From positions 1-38,864 of the forward strand of contig NZ_QBKR01000028.1 in assembly GCF_003054245.1 (NCBI RefSeq): a DNA stretch of 38,864 nucleotides, in the 5' to 3' direction. The notes beneath the pieces are model-generated. The model made no database searches. It had not been told where the DNA came from and saw only the letters and a list, made by a program, of their open reading frames with translations. This DNA comes from Melghirimyces profundicolus (GTDB lineage: Bacteria; Bacillota; Bacilli; Thermoactinomycetales; DSM-45169). The position numbers and the translations under genes were made by a program. This document shows, piece after piece, positions 6,233 through 14,891 of the stretch; position 1 is the stretch's first letter; the number at the start of each line of letters is the position of its first letter.

Positions 6233-8278
6233 GTGAGACGGTGGTGGAAGGTGGGAGTGGGGGTCGGTTTGCTGACGCTTTTGATGATGGCCCCGGTTCC
6301 CGTCACGGGGGAGCAAACCCCGAAGATGAACGTGACCCATGAGGAGGTCCGGCACGGGAAGAAGGCGGATTTTGCAAAAGGGAAGCTGAAGGAGGTTGTC
6401 GTTGGCCAGGCAGGGAAAAAGGATGTTCTCACGCTGAAAGGGAAAGAGAAGGGCGTCTATACGTCGCCCGTGATTGAATCCAAGGAGCCCTTCACGGATG
6501 TGGGGGCCCACTGGCGGGATCTGACCGCGAAGAAGGACAAGCACACCCATGATCTGATCCGGGTGGAGGTTCGGGCATCAAAGGACAAATCGGAGTGGAC
6601 AAAGTGGGTTCCCTTTCAGGTTTCCCACTCCGGTCCCGAGCATCAAAAAACCAAAGAAACCATGGCGGATCTTATCTACGGGTTGGAAGGAAAATACGTG
6701 CAATACCGGGTGACCCTGAACCCGGAACAGGGGATCCAACCCAGCGTGACGGACATGGAGATGATCCTTCTCACCAACCACCAGGAAGCGGAGGCGGCCG
6801 TCAGGAAGACGAAGACGGTGGCGCTGGGGAGCCTTCTGGTGAACAAGGCCCAAGCGGCCATCGCCAAGCCGGAGATTGTTTCCCGGGCAGAGTGGGGGGC
6901 GGATGAGTCCTATCGGTATGTGAACGGGGAAGAAGACTGGCCCCGGGAGTACCGGGATGTGACGCACATGGTGGTCCACCACACGGCGGGGGCGAATAAC
7001 GATCCCGACCCGGTGGGGACGATGCAGGACATTTATTATTACCACGCCAAGGTGAACAATTGGGGGGACATCGGCTACAACGCCGTGATCGGCTCCGACG
7101 GCCGGATCTATGAAGGGCGGCACGGGAAAGACGGAGAGGTTCTGACCGAAGGGGTGGTGGGAGCCCATGCGAGGGGATACAACTACCACTCCACCGGCAT
7201 CGCCCTGATGGGCACCTATTCTTCCACCTCGATCCCTTCCCACATGTACGATTCGCTGATCGATTACCTCTCTTATTTTGCCGACAAGTTCCACATCGAC
7301 CCCCACGCCACTGACACGATGGTGCGGGATTATGACACCAGTTATCCCGAGGAAGAAGAAGTGGAGACGCTGACCGGCCACGGGATGCTGGCCCGGGAGT
7401 CCACGGAATGCCCCGGGGCTCTTACAAAGGAGCGGATGCCGGAGATCCGGGATGATGTGCAGGCCCGGCTGGATGCCGACCAGGCCGCTCCGATCATCGT
7501 GGACAATACCGATGGGAACGCCTCCAAGGTCGGTTCCTGGGCCACCGGCAGCTACGGCGATTTCTACGGTTCCAACTATGAATGGTCCAGTGCGGGAGGC
7601 TCCGACTCCTTCACCTGGAACTTCGACATCCTCTGGTCGGGAAGCTACAAGGTCTCCGTGATGTACTCCCAGGGGTCCAACCGGGCCACCGACGCCCCCT
7701 TTACGGTGCATCACGCAAACGGCACCACCACCAAGGAGATCAATCAAGAGACCAACGGGGGAACTTGGGTTTCCCTGGGGACCTACACCTTTGATGTCGG
7801 GACCGGCAAAGTGGTGCTGACGGACAATGCCAACGATCTGGTGGTGGCCGACGCGATTAAGGTGGAAAAAGTGAATCCGGTCACGGTGACGGTGGACAAC
7901 TCGGAGACCGCCAAAACCTCCCACACCGGTACCTGGAACACTTCCACCAATGTGTCGGGTTACTATGGATCCAACTATCAGCCCAACTACAAGGGGTCTG
8001 GCGCGGATACCTTCACCTGGAACCTGAACTCTCCGGAAACCGGCAGCTATCAGGTTTATGTTCACTACACCGTTGCATATGACCGGGCCACCAACGCCCC
8101 TTACACAGTCCATCACAGCGGCGGGACCACCACCAAACGGGTCAACCAACAGACCCACCACAGCACCTGGGTCTCCATCGGAACGTACAACTTTAACGCC
8201 GGCCAGGGGAAAATCGTCCTCTCCGACCATGCCGACGGCTATGTGATCGCCGATGCCGTCCGGATCGTGAAGCAATAA
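6233..8278 (+). CDS. Secreted N-acetylmuramoyl-L-alanine amidase (Amidase_2/PGRP) with two golvesin-like C-terminal domains
   Basis: A 681-aa exported protein; GTG start after CAGGGAGGGATCC. Signal peptide about residues 1-26 (VGLLTLLMMAPVPVTG). Residues 27-215 form an N-terminal region with strands typical of wall-associated proteins. Residues about 240-410 are the zinc amidase domain: HMVVHHTAG with H249 and H250, the YNAVIGSDGRIYEGR strand, and GHGMLARESTECPG with H383 and C393, which supply the zinc ligands. The enzyme should cut the bond between muramic acid and L-alanine in peptidoglycan. Two related domains of about 125 residues follow (from about 420 and 550), each with a start like VDN(T/S), YYGSNY, FTWN, RATxAPxTVHH and ADA(I/V)xxxK; these match golvesin C-terminal-like beta domains and probably bind a polymer. 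The gene stands alone, after Rhs debris. Confidence 0.88.
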   Translation: MRRWWKVGVGVGLLTLLMMAPVPVTGEQTPKMNVTHEEVRHGKKADFAKGKLKEVVVGQAGKKDVLTLKGKEKGVYTSPVIESKEPFTDVGAHWRDLTAKKDKHTHDLIRVEVRASKDKSEWTKWVPFQVSHSGPEHQKTKETMADLIYGLEGKYVQYRVTLNPEQGIQPSVTDMEMILLTNHQEAEAAVRKTKTVALGSLLVNKAQAAIAKPEIVSRAEWGADESYRYVNGEEDWPREYRDVTHMVVHHTAGANNDPDPVGTMQDIYYYHAKVNNWGDIGYNAVIGSDGRIYEGRHGKDGEVLTEGVVGAHARGYNYHSTGIALMGTYSSTSIPSHMYDSLIDYLSYFADKFHIDPHATDTMVRDYDTSYPEEEEVETLTGHGMLARESTECPGALTKERMPEIRDDVQARLDADQAAPIIVDNTDGNASKVGSWATGSYGDFYGSNYEWSSAGGSDSFTWNFDILWSGSYKVSVMYSQGSNRATDAPFTVHHANGTTTKEINQETNGGTWVSLGTYTFDVGTGKVVLTDNANDLVVADAIKVEKVNPVTVTVDNSETAKTSHTGTWNTSTNVSGYYGSNYQPNYKGSGADTFTWNLNSPETGSYQVYVHYTVAYDRATNAPYTVHHSGGTTTKRVNQQTHHSTWVSIGTYNFNAGQGKIVLSDHADGYVIADAVRIVKQ

Positions 8279-8366
8279 CGGAGTCTGAAGCCGCATCCAG
8301 TCATGTGAGCGGAAAGACCGGGAAGAGAAGATCTTTCAAAAGAAGACGGGGTGATCTTCTGTTTGA

Positions 8367-8394
8367 AGCCGGGTACAGACGTACCCGGCTTTTT
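8367..8394 (+). terminator. Terminator downstream of the amidase gene
   Basis: Perfect stem AGCCGGGTAC / GTACCCGGCT with AGAC loop and TTTT. It lies 90 bases after the amidase stop. Confidence 0.75.
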
Positions 8395-8600
8395 GAGGTG
8401 ACCCGTTGTACAGCCGTCCTGTGCCGACGGCAGTCCCGTTCCCGTTTTCTCCGGATGGATTTTCCACTGAAGAAAGAAGGTTTTTCGGTGGGGTTTGAAG
8501 AAATAGAAAGATGAAACGGCAAAAATCCGTTTGTATCGGTAATGAAAACGTATATCTGATTATTCTGATAAATAGGAAAGGAAAAGGGGGAGGTGGTTGG

Positions 8601-8705
8601 ATGTGGATAAAAGGCTTGGGAGTCTTTCTCTGTCTTCTGCTCTTGTCCATGTGCACCCATGTGCCGGAAGTGCACGGGTCGGTCGGACATCTGGTGATCC
8701 GGTGA
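8601..8705 (+). CDS. 34-aa hydrophobic peptide
   Basis: ATG at 8601 is preceded by a very strong ribosome site (GGGGGAGGTGG). The peptide has one basic residue, then a hydrophobic core (LGVFLCLLLLSMC) and a short polar end, like a signal peptide with almost no mature part or a single-pass membrane peptide. A hairpin terminator follows at 8801. No family is recognised. It is one of few supportable features in the 770 bases between the amidase and the next gene; the rest of that stretch holds only terminators. Confidence 0.5.
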   Translation: MWIKGLGVFLCLLLLSMCTHVPEVHGSVGHLVIR

Positions 8706-8800
8706 GGGGAAAGGAGGATCTTTCTCTCACCCATTTGGATCCACGCCACAGCGTCCAGATCAAGGAGAAGACCCATCCTCCCACTGTCAGGATCACCAGG

Positions 8801-8828
8801 ATCCGGACCCCGGTCCGGATTTTTTTTT
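8801..8828 (+). terminator. Rho-independent terminator
   Basis: Perfect stem ATCCGGACC / GGTCCGGAT with a 2-nt centre followed by eight T. Confidence 0.85.
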
Positions 8829-8989
8829 GTCCGGGGGCTCGGAGCCGTCCTTGAGGATCCGGTCGAAGTGGCGGACCACGGCCGGGGGCGTTCAAGGGAT
8901 ATTTTGCCGGGGTGGGTTTTTTGGCGACGGTTTACCGGCGGGATGGTTTTCCGACAAGGGGGTTCCCCTCACAGGGAAATGTTTCGGAC

Positions 8990-9018
8990 AAAAAAACCAC
9001 CCGTCCGGGTGAGGGTGG
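8990..9018 (-). terminator. Terminator of the 321-aa gene
   Basis: On the minus strand CCACCC ... GGGTGG followed by seven T, about 30 bases after the stop of the gene at 9050. Confidence 0.75.
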
Positions 9019-9049
9019 AAATGAGTGGAACATCGTCTGTGTTTTACGT

Positions 9050-10015
9050 TCAGCGATCTTCGCAGGGGGGCGTCTCATTCCCCGGGTGAAAAGAGGAGGG
9101 ATCGTCAAACGCCGAGAGGTCTTGGGGGTAGGTGGTCGCCACTTCCTGCATGGCCATGGAGGCGGTTTCCCAGGCTTCCCATTCGTGGAGTTTGGGTACT
9201 TGAAAGTCTTCGGATGCGGCGAGGTTGCGTGCCCTTCGGGCTTCCCGTTCCAACCGGCAGGCCAGCTGGTTGAAGCGTGCCCGCACGTTTTGCTCCATCG
9301 AACCGTTGGCTTGTTGACGGCAATAATTCAGGCAGTTGGGACACATCATCCATTTCAACGTCCCGTCGACGTAGATGTCGGCGAAAATGGCTCCGGTGAA
9401 AAACCGGTCGTTCACTTCACAAAAGTCGCAGAACAGCTCGTTTTTCCCGGTCATGAATCCGAGCTTGACACTGACTTGACGGTTTTCCTGTTCATCGCGG
9501 ACTTCCCTCCGCTTTTTCTCGTCGATCATGCGGAAGAACTGACCGATCCACTCCCGGAACTTGAGGTGGGAAAGAGGGTTTCCCATCTTTTTCAGCCGGG
9601 TCGTCGCCTTTTCAAACACATCCCGCCATTGATCCCCGGTTTCGCTGTCGGAGCTTTTCTTCATGAGATGGAGTCCATCCGGGTCTTCCGGCCTGTCCTC
9701 CGCGTGTTCTCCCATCGGTTCCGCCCCGATCTCTTGGGGGGGAACGGGTTCTTCCGGCTCCTCTTTGGAACGGTTGTCGACCGGGCGGGCCTCATCCCCG
9801 TGTTCTTCCACCCATCGGCGGGCTTCTTCCATCTCCTCTTCCTTAATCCAGAAGATTCCGTCCCGTTCCATTCCCTTCAGCTTTTCGGTCAGGACCAGGT
9901 CCTGGATCGTCTCCACGGGGATATCCAGCTTTGATGCAGCCTCGTCCAGATTGTACCATTGTTCTTTTACGCGGGCCGGGTTTTCCCTGTTGCTCTCTGC
10001 GTGAGAATGCGGCAT
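9050..10015 (-). CDS. Protein with N-terminal excisionase-like HTH and two CxxC pairs, function unknown
   Basis: A 321-aa soluble protein with ATG start after GAAAGGGGCACGGAAG. Residues about 20-65 (YNLDEAASKLDIPVETIQDL and following) look like a MerR/excisionase-type helix-turn-helix. Residues 70-125 are a charged, proline-rich linker. The C-terminal half carries FCDFC (C196, C199) and MCPNC (C225, C228), spaced as for one four-cysteine zinc site, with strands between, followed by a long arginine-rich helix and an acidic end. Together this suggests a DNA- or RNA-binding protein, but no named family is recognised. It lies in the same direction as, and downstream of, the 133-aa gene at 10160, separated by a strong terminator, so they are probably separate transcripts. 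Confidence 0.75.
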   Translation of the reverse strand: MPHSHAESNRENPARVKEQWYNLDEAASKLDIPVETIQDLVLTEKLKGMERDGIFWIKEEEMEEARRWVEEHGDEARPVDNRSKEEPEEPVPPQEIGAEPMGEHAEDRPEDPDGLHLMKKSSDSETGDQWRDVFEKATTRLKKMGNPLSHLKFREWIGQFFRMIDEKKRREVRDEQENRQVSVKLGFMTGKNELFCDFCEVNDRFFTGAIFADIYVDGTLKWMMCPNCLNYCRQQANGSMEQNVRARFNQLACRLEREARRARNLAASEDFQVPKLHEWEAWETASMAMQEVATTYPQDLSAFDDPSSFHPGNETPPCEDR

Positions 10016-10124
10016 CTTCCGTGCCCCTTTCTGTCAGAATCCGTTGTGACTATCTTTTTCTACCATAAGGGAGGGGAATCCCTGCACCCCTTACAAAACT
10101 AGACAAAAGGACAGGTTCCTCGAC

Positions 10125-10158
10125 AAAAAAGAAACCGGCCTGTTCAGGCCGGTTTTTG
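10125..10158. terminator. Strong bidirectional terminator
   Basis: Nearly perfect stem ACCGGCCTG / CAGGCCGGT with a 2-nt centre; T tract on the plus strand and, reading the minus strand, GGTTTCTTTTTT. It closes the 133-aa gene. Confidence 0.8.
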
Positions 10159-10159
10159 T

Positions 10160-10561
10160 TCAGGATGGTTCGTCCGCGGAAGCGGGTTTGCCCGTAAACG
10201 TCCCCGATTCTTCGAGATTGGCCCGGACCCGCTTCAAGCCCTCTTCCCACTTCCGGTTTTCTTCCGGGGTTCGTAAGTGGGAAACCTTGCGGTTCCGGTC
10301 TTCCAACCACATCCAAAAACCCGCGTCGGTGGGGCCGTAAGGCATTCCGTCCAATTCATAATGCATCCAGAGTTTGGATCTGGCGCTTTCCCACAGAGCT
10401 TTCGGTTCGGGGCTGTCCAGGATGGGATGCAGGGTCGTTTTAATCCCCTTCCAAAGTTGGACGATCCGTTCCTCTTCCTGTACACCCGCGGGAGACGGGG
10501 TATCTTTTTCGGTGTCGACCCCTTTGTCCGCTCTCAACCGTTCCAATGGGGTGTCTCTCAT
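10160..10561 (-). CDS. Hypothetical 133-aa acidic/basic mixed-charge protein
   Basis: ATG start preceded by AAAGGAGGGGCTGAAA, an excellent ribosome site. The product is soluble and highly charged, with no signal peptide or membrane segment. The middle is Trp/Tyr-rich (LWMHYELDG, GFWMWLEDRN) and it ends in a low-complexity acidic tail. No family is recognised. A terminator follows directly. Confidence 0.65.
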   Translation of the reverse strand: MRDTPLERLRADKGVDTEKDTPSPAGVQEEERIVQLWKGIKTTLHPILDSPEPKALWESARSKLWMHYELDGMPYGPTDAGFWMWLEDRNRKVSHLRTPEENRKWEEGLKRVRANLEESGTFTGKPASADEPS

Positions 10562-10756
10562 TTTCAGCCCCTCCTTTCAAGGAATGGTCTTGCCGAGTGA
10601 CCGGGAAAAAAAGTCCGCATACATGATGATCCGGATTTATCAAAATGGGTGAGGCTGGAATTCACAGGTTTCAGCAGGGGGGGAGGGAGGAAATTCAGGG
10701 TGAAGCAGAGGTGAGTGTGAGCAGAATCCGCTGCGGTTGTTTGGAGGGTTCAAGGT

Positions 10757-10992
10757 GTGGAAGAAGTTGAATCCTCCCGTCAAGTTGTTAAAAACAACTT
10801 ATCACGTTTATTGAAAGGAATAAAGAGGGTTTGAATGAAGAAAACACAATGAAAACTCCTTTTTTCCCGGATATTCTTGGTGTGAGACTCAAACACATAC
10901 AGATTCAAAAATATATTCGACAAGGGCGTCTTTCGGCAGACAGAGCCGGGCTGAAACTTCTGCGTCAACCGGTTGACCAGCCGACAGTCTGA
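10757..10992 (+). pseudogene. Possible small gene with one frameshift, in a 550-base gap
   Basis: The gap 10562-11112 has no clear gene. GTG at 10757 follows TTGGAGGG with eight-base spacing and opens 25 codons (VEEVESSRQVVKNNLSRLL...). If one base were missing near 10811 (TTATTGAAA read as TTATTTGAAA), the frame would continue through NKEGLNEENTMKTPFF and LGVRLKHIQIQKYIRQGRL to a stop at 10992, giving 78 aa. The second part reads like real protein. An AAGTTGTT-AAA-AACAACTT palindrome lies inside. I cannot name it, and it may be chance. Confidence 0.3.
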
Positions 10993-11112
10993 GGATCTCG
11001 GGCTTTTCTGGTGGCGGACAAAACTTTTGGTCGGATATTTTCGTTAACCCATTTAACGGCTGACGGATAACAATCATCCGCCAGCAAACGATCGAGGAGA
11101 GGAGGGAATGAG

Positions 11113-11732
<620 letters not shown>

Positions 11733-11744
11733 GTGAGTTTTGGA

Positions 11745-11777
11745 GGTCCGGGGGACTGGCCCCGGGCCTGTGTTTTT
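11745..11777 (+). terminator. Probable terminator of the ferredoxin gene
   Basis: GGTCCGGGG / CCCCGGGCC stem (one G-T pair) followed by TGTGTTTTTG. Confidence 0.55.
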
Positions 11778-11967
11778 GTTCCCGGCTTGACAGGGAAAAA
11801 GACAACATTGGAGAAAGACCGGACACCGGGGCGGGAACGTCGGGTCCACAGCCGATCCAGTGCAGCCCGTTCTTCGGTGACTCCCTTTCCGGGTGTTGTC
11901 CGGCGGATCATCCAAGGGGATCATCATAGAGTTTTATTTCTTTACCGGTTGGAAGGGGGAGAATCCG

Positions 11968-12555
11968 TTGATCCATTTACCCAAGATCCCTCCCCGGAAA
12001 AGTAAAATCGTGGTGAACCGGGGACGGAATGAGGAGGAGTCCCGCTTTGTGGCCAAACTGAAATTTGAAGACCGGGAACTGCATTTTGAGATGTGTCTGA
12101 CCGCGGAAGAAGCGGATGTATATCAAAATGCCCGCACTTCTTACGAAAAAGTGAAAGCGATCCATTCGGACCGGGAAGTCCTGCGACACTGGAACGAACA
12201 GAAATTCATCAGCCTTCACGAACATTTCGGGGAACAGATCCGTCGGTATTGCGGGTTGGCCAAGTACGATCCCCGGGCAAAGAAAAAGGCGGAGGAATAC
12301 TGTGAGCTGCAGATCCAGTTCGCTCCGGTGGCCAAGCGATCGTTTAAAAATGACCCCTTCAGTAAGGGGCTTCCGGAACATACCGGATACCGTTGCCTGA
12401 TCGAACTCATGCTGGAGGACGGCAGGTTCGGGGAGGCTCTGTATCTTGCCCGGTTGGCCCGGGAAGAGGGATGGAAAGGACCCTGGAAGGAAATCGTTGA
12501 GCGGATCCGGAGGGTGGAAAGCATCGATCCCGGTTCCCGGGGCGAACGTTTCTGA
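11968..12555 (+). CDS. Hypothetical 195-aa protein
   Basis: TTG start at 11968 is chosen because GGAAGGGGGAG lies seven bases upstream; the frame is open further but without ribosome site. The protein is soluble, rich in charged residues, with no signal peptide. Visible stretches: FVAKLKFEDRELHFEMCLTA, then helical segments with YCGLAKYDPRAKKKAEEYCE, then ALYLARLAREEGWKGPW that looks like a helical repeat (TPR-like). The reading frame is intact and codon use matches the neighbours, but I cannot assign a family. A weak hairpin with poly-T follows the stop. Confidence 0.65.
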   Translation: MIHLPKIPPRKSKIVVNRGRNEEESRFVAKLKFEDRELHFEMCLTAEEADVYQNARTSYEKVKAIHSDREVLRHWNEQKFISLHEHFGEQIRRYCGLAKYDPRAKKKAEEYCELQIQFAPVAKRSFKNDPFSKGLPEHTGYRCLIELMLEDGRFGEALYLARLAREEGWKGPWKEIVERIRRVESIDPGSRGERF

Positions 12556-12684
12556 GGCGGAAGCTTCGGGAACGTTTTTTGTTTTGTTCCCGTTTGAGGT
12601 TGGGATTCCGCTTTTCCTCTGATAAAGTAATTAAGAAGCCTTGATTTTTTCATTTATGGACGACAACGGGGAGGTACGGGAAGA

Positions 12685-13869
12685 ATGTATGAGATGATCC
12701 TCTTTGACGTGGACGGGGTCCTGTTGAGTGAGAAACGCTGCTTTGACACCACTTGTCTCACGGTGTGGGAATTGCTGCACAGTCCCCGCGCTCTGGGACT
12801 TCCCGGCGCGGATTTCGATCCCGCTCCCGACGAAGAAACGATCGATAAGGTCCGGAAAAAGGTTTTTAACGACGAACAGATTCTGGAATGGCTGAAGAGC
12901 CGCGGGGTCAATTCCAACTGGGACATGGCCGCCCTTCTCTTTGGCTATCAGCTGCAGGAACTTCTGAAAGCGCTGAATAAAAAAGAGCCCGAGTTTGTCG
13001 CCGCCGTTTTGAGAAAACCGTTGAACCGGGACGCCCTGGTGAGGATCGGTGAAATGGTCCGGGAGGTAAAGCCGGATTTTGTTCCCCGGTACGGAGAACT
13101 GACCGAACGACTGGACCATACTTCCGTCGACCGGGTGGACCTGTTGGGACAGGTAAACCGACTGGCCGAAGAATGGTCGGGCATTCCGACCCGGGTGTTC
13201 GCTCACGGCAGCGGGTTGTGGAATCTGACAAGAGATACCTACCAGGAGTGGTACCTGGGCCGCGAATGGTTTGAAAAACAGGAGAAAAAAGCCCCGATCC
13301 ATCCGGAAAAAAGGGGTTTTCTCGAGCAGGAGATCCCCCTGGCGGATCCGGCAAAAATCCGGTCCATGCTGGAAGAGCTGAACCGCCGTGGAATTGTCCT
13401 CGGGATCGGAACCGGCCGGCCGGAGCTGGAGACTCACGTCCCACTGAAGACCCTGGGTCTGATGGACGCGTTTGACACCAACCGCATTGTGACAGCGAGC
13501 GATGTGGAGAGGGCCGAAGAGGTGTATCCCAATCACGCTCCCCTTGGGAAGCCTCACCCCTATACGTATGTCAAAGCCTTCTTCGGAAGGGAGACTTCCG
13601 ACACCAAAAGCGTGGCGGCACGCCTTCCCCTTCCCCGCGGGAAGCGTGTGCTGATCGTGGGAGACTCCGTGGCCGATTTGCTGGCGGCGCGACGGATGGG
13701 ATGTTCCTTCGCCGCCACCCTGACAGGCCCTTCGGGGACGAAAGCACGCGGCAAATTCGAGGAAATGGAAGCGGAACACATTCTGGAGAACGTCACCGGG
13801 CTCCTTCCCCTGATTGAACGACTGGAAGAGGAGCAGAAAGCGGCGGAAGAAGCGGGGCAAACCGACTGA
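12685..13869 (+). CDS. HAD-superfamily hydrolase, large
   Basis: A 394-aa protein with ATG start after GGGGAGGTACGGGAAGA. HAD motifs: motif I FDVDGVLL with nucleophile D8 and D10; motif II region GIGTGRPELE near residue 243; motif III and IV region LGKPHPYTY and VGDSVADLLAARRMG near residue 324. This gives the phosphoaspartate-type phosphatase core. The insertion between motifs I and II is about 230 residues, much longer than usual for a phosphoglycolate-phosphatase-like HAD, mainly helical, and presumably a cap that selects the substrate. Substrate unknown. Ends with a charged helix (ERLEEEQKAAEEAGQ). Monocistronic, upstream of sodA. Confidence 0.83.
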   Translation: MYEMILFDVDGVLLSEKRCFDTTCLTVWELLHSPRALGLPGADFDPAPDEETIDKVRKKVFNDEQILEWLKSRGVNSNWDMAALLFGYQLQELLKALNKKEPEFVAAVLRKPLNRDALVRIGEMVREVKPDFVPRYGELTERLDHTSVDRVDLLGQVNRLAEEWSGIPTRVFAHGSGLWNLTRDTYQEWYLGREWFEKQEKKAPIHPEKRGFLEQEIPLADPAKIRSMLEELNRRGIVLGIGTGRPELETHVPLKTLGLMDAFDTNRIVTASDVERAEEVYPNHAPLGKPHPYTYVKAFFGRETSDTKSVAARLPLPRGKRVLIVGDSVADLLAARRMGCSFAATLTGPSGTKARGKFEEMEAEHILENVTGLLPLIERLEEEQKAAEEAGQTD

Positions 13870-13994
13870 CGGTTTTTCGCCCTCATTGATATTCTGCCGT
13901 GTTTTCTGCATAATAAAAACGGGAAACGTTGTTCATGGAAGGCGTGATCCAACACGCCGGGAATTGAACAAACTACATACCAGGAGGGTTAAGC

Positions 13995-14612
13995 ATGGCG
14001 AAACACGAATTGCCCGAACTGCCTTACTCCGCGGACGCACTGGAGCCCCACATCGACGCGCGCACCATGGAAATCCACCATGGACGCCATCACAAAACCT
14101 ATGTGGATAAGCTGAATGCCGCTCTGGAAGGGAACACCGCTCTGCAGGACAAGTCGATTGAAGACCTCCTCCGCAACATCGACCAAGTGCCGGAAAACAT
14201 CCGCACGGCCGTTCGGAACAACGGCGGCGGACACGCCAATCACACCCTGTTCTGGCAGATCATGAGCCCGAACGGCGGCGGCCAGCCGACCGGCGACCTG
14301 GCGACGGCGATTAACGACACCTTTGGAAGTTTTGAGAAATTCCAGGAGGAGTTCACCAACGCCGCGGTGGGCCGTTTCGGAAGCGGATGGGCTTGGCTGA
14401 TCGTCAAAAACGACGGTTCCCTGGCCGTCATCAACACCCTCAACCAGGACAGCCCCTACATGGAAGGACATACTCCGATTCTGGGTCTGGATGTTTGGGA
14501 GCACGCCTACTACCTCAAGTACCAAAACAAGCGTCCGGAATACATCAAAGCTTGGTGGAACGTGGTCAACTGGGACGAAGTCAACAAGCGCTACCAGGAA
14601 GCCAAAAAGTAA
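13995..14612 (+). CDS. sodA: Superoxide dismutase, Mn/Fe family
   Basis: A 205-aa cytoplasmic enzyme that converts superoxide to oxygen and hydrogen peroxide. Metal ligands H28 (MEIHHGRHH), H83 ([11 protein letters not shown]), D166 and H170 ([14 protein letters not shown]) are all in place; the length is normal. GGHANH with Gly at the position typical for the Mn form, and the QDSPY stretch, point to Mn. ATG follows CAGGAGGGTTAAGC. A strong terminator follows. Confidence 0.97.
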   Translation: MAKHELPELPYSADALEPHIDARTMEIHHGRHHKTYVDKLNAALEGNTALQDKSIEDLLRNIDQVPENIRTAVRNNGGGHANHTLFWQIMSPNGGGQPTGDLATAINDTFGSFEKFQEEFTNAAVGRFGSGWAWLIVKNDGSLAVINTLNQDSPYMEGHTPILGLDVWEHAYYLKYQNKRPEYIKAWWNVVNWDEVNKRYQEAKK

Positions 14613-14629
14613 TTTCTCCCCCATCAAGG

Positions 14630-14660
14630 GCGCAACGGCCAAAGCCGTTGCGCTTTCTTT
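14630..14660 (+). terminator. Terminator of sodA
   Basis: Perfect 10-bp stem GCGCAACGGC / GCCGTTGCGC with CAAA loop and TTTCTTTATT. Confidence 0.9.
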
Positions 14661-14751
14661 ATTGTTTCAGGCAAGGAAAAATATAACTTAAAATTACAAT
14701 CATTGTTGGTTGAGGGATATCCAATCCCTGATTATAATTCCTAATGTATGT

Positions 14752-14876
14752 AAATAAAGCCGAATCCTGCAGGTTTTCGCAGGTACGGGGGATGCAAAAC
14801 ATTTTGGGGTGAAGCCGCCCGAAGGCGGCCGGGAAAAGCTCCTTCCCGAACCCGTCAGCTAACCTCGGAGGCTATA
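14752..14876 (+). promoter_or_regulatory. c-di-AMP riboswitch (ydaO/yuaA class)
   Basis: The conserved blocks of this class are present in order: AGCCGAATCCTG, CAGGTACGGGGGA, TTTTGGGGTGAA, then CCCGAACCCGTCAGCTAACC and a closing GGCT that pairs with AGCC (P1). The ribosome site AAGGAGGG of the hydrolase begins at the 3' end of P1, so the switch may act on translation; no separate terminator hairpin is visible between aptamer and gene. Such switches commonly precede cell wall hydrolase genes and reduce expression at high c-di-AMP. Confidence 0.93.
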
Positions 14877-14891
14877 AGGAGGGATCATGTG

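Noticed and set aside
6578-8296. A 572-codon minus-strand frame opposite the amidase gene
   Set aside because: Gly/Val/His-biased translation typical of a GC-rich shadow; no ribosome site and no recognisable domain.
8912-9934. A 340-codon plus-strand frame opposite the 321-aa gene
   Set aside because: The minus-strand gene has a ribosome site, terminator, HTH and cysteine pairs; the plus frame has none of these.
12685-13869. Phosphoglycolate phosphatase assignment for the HAD protein
   Set aside because: The cap insertion is far too long (about 230 residues) for that enzyme; only the superfamily is supported.
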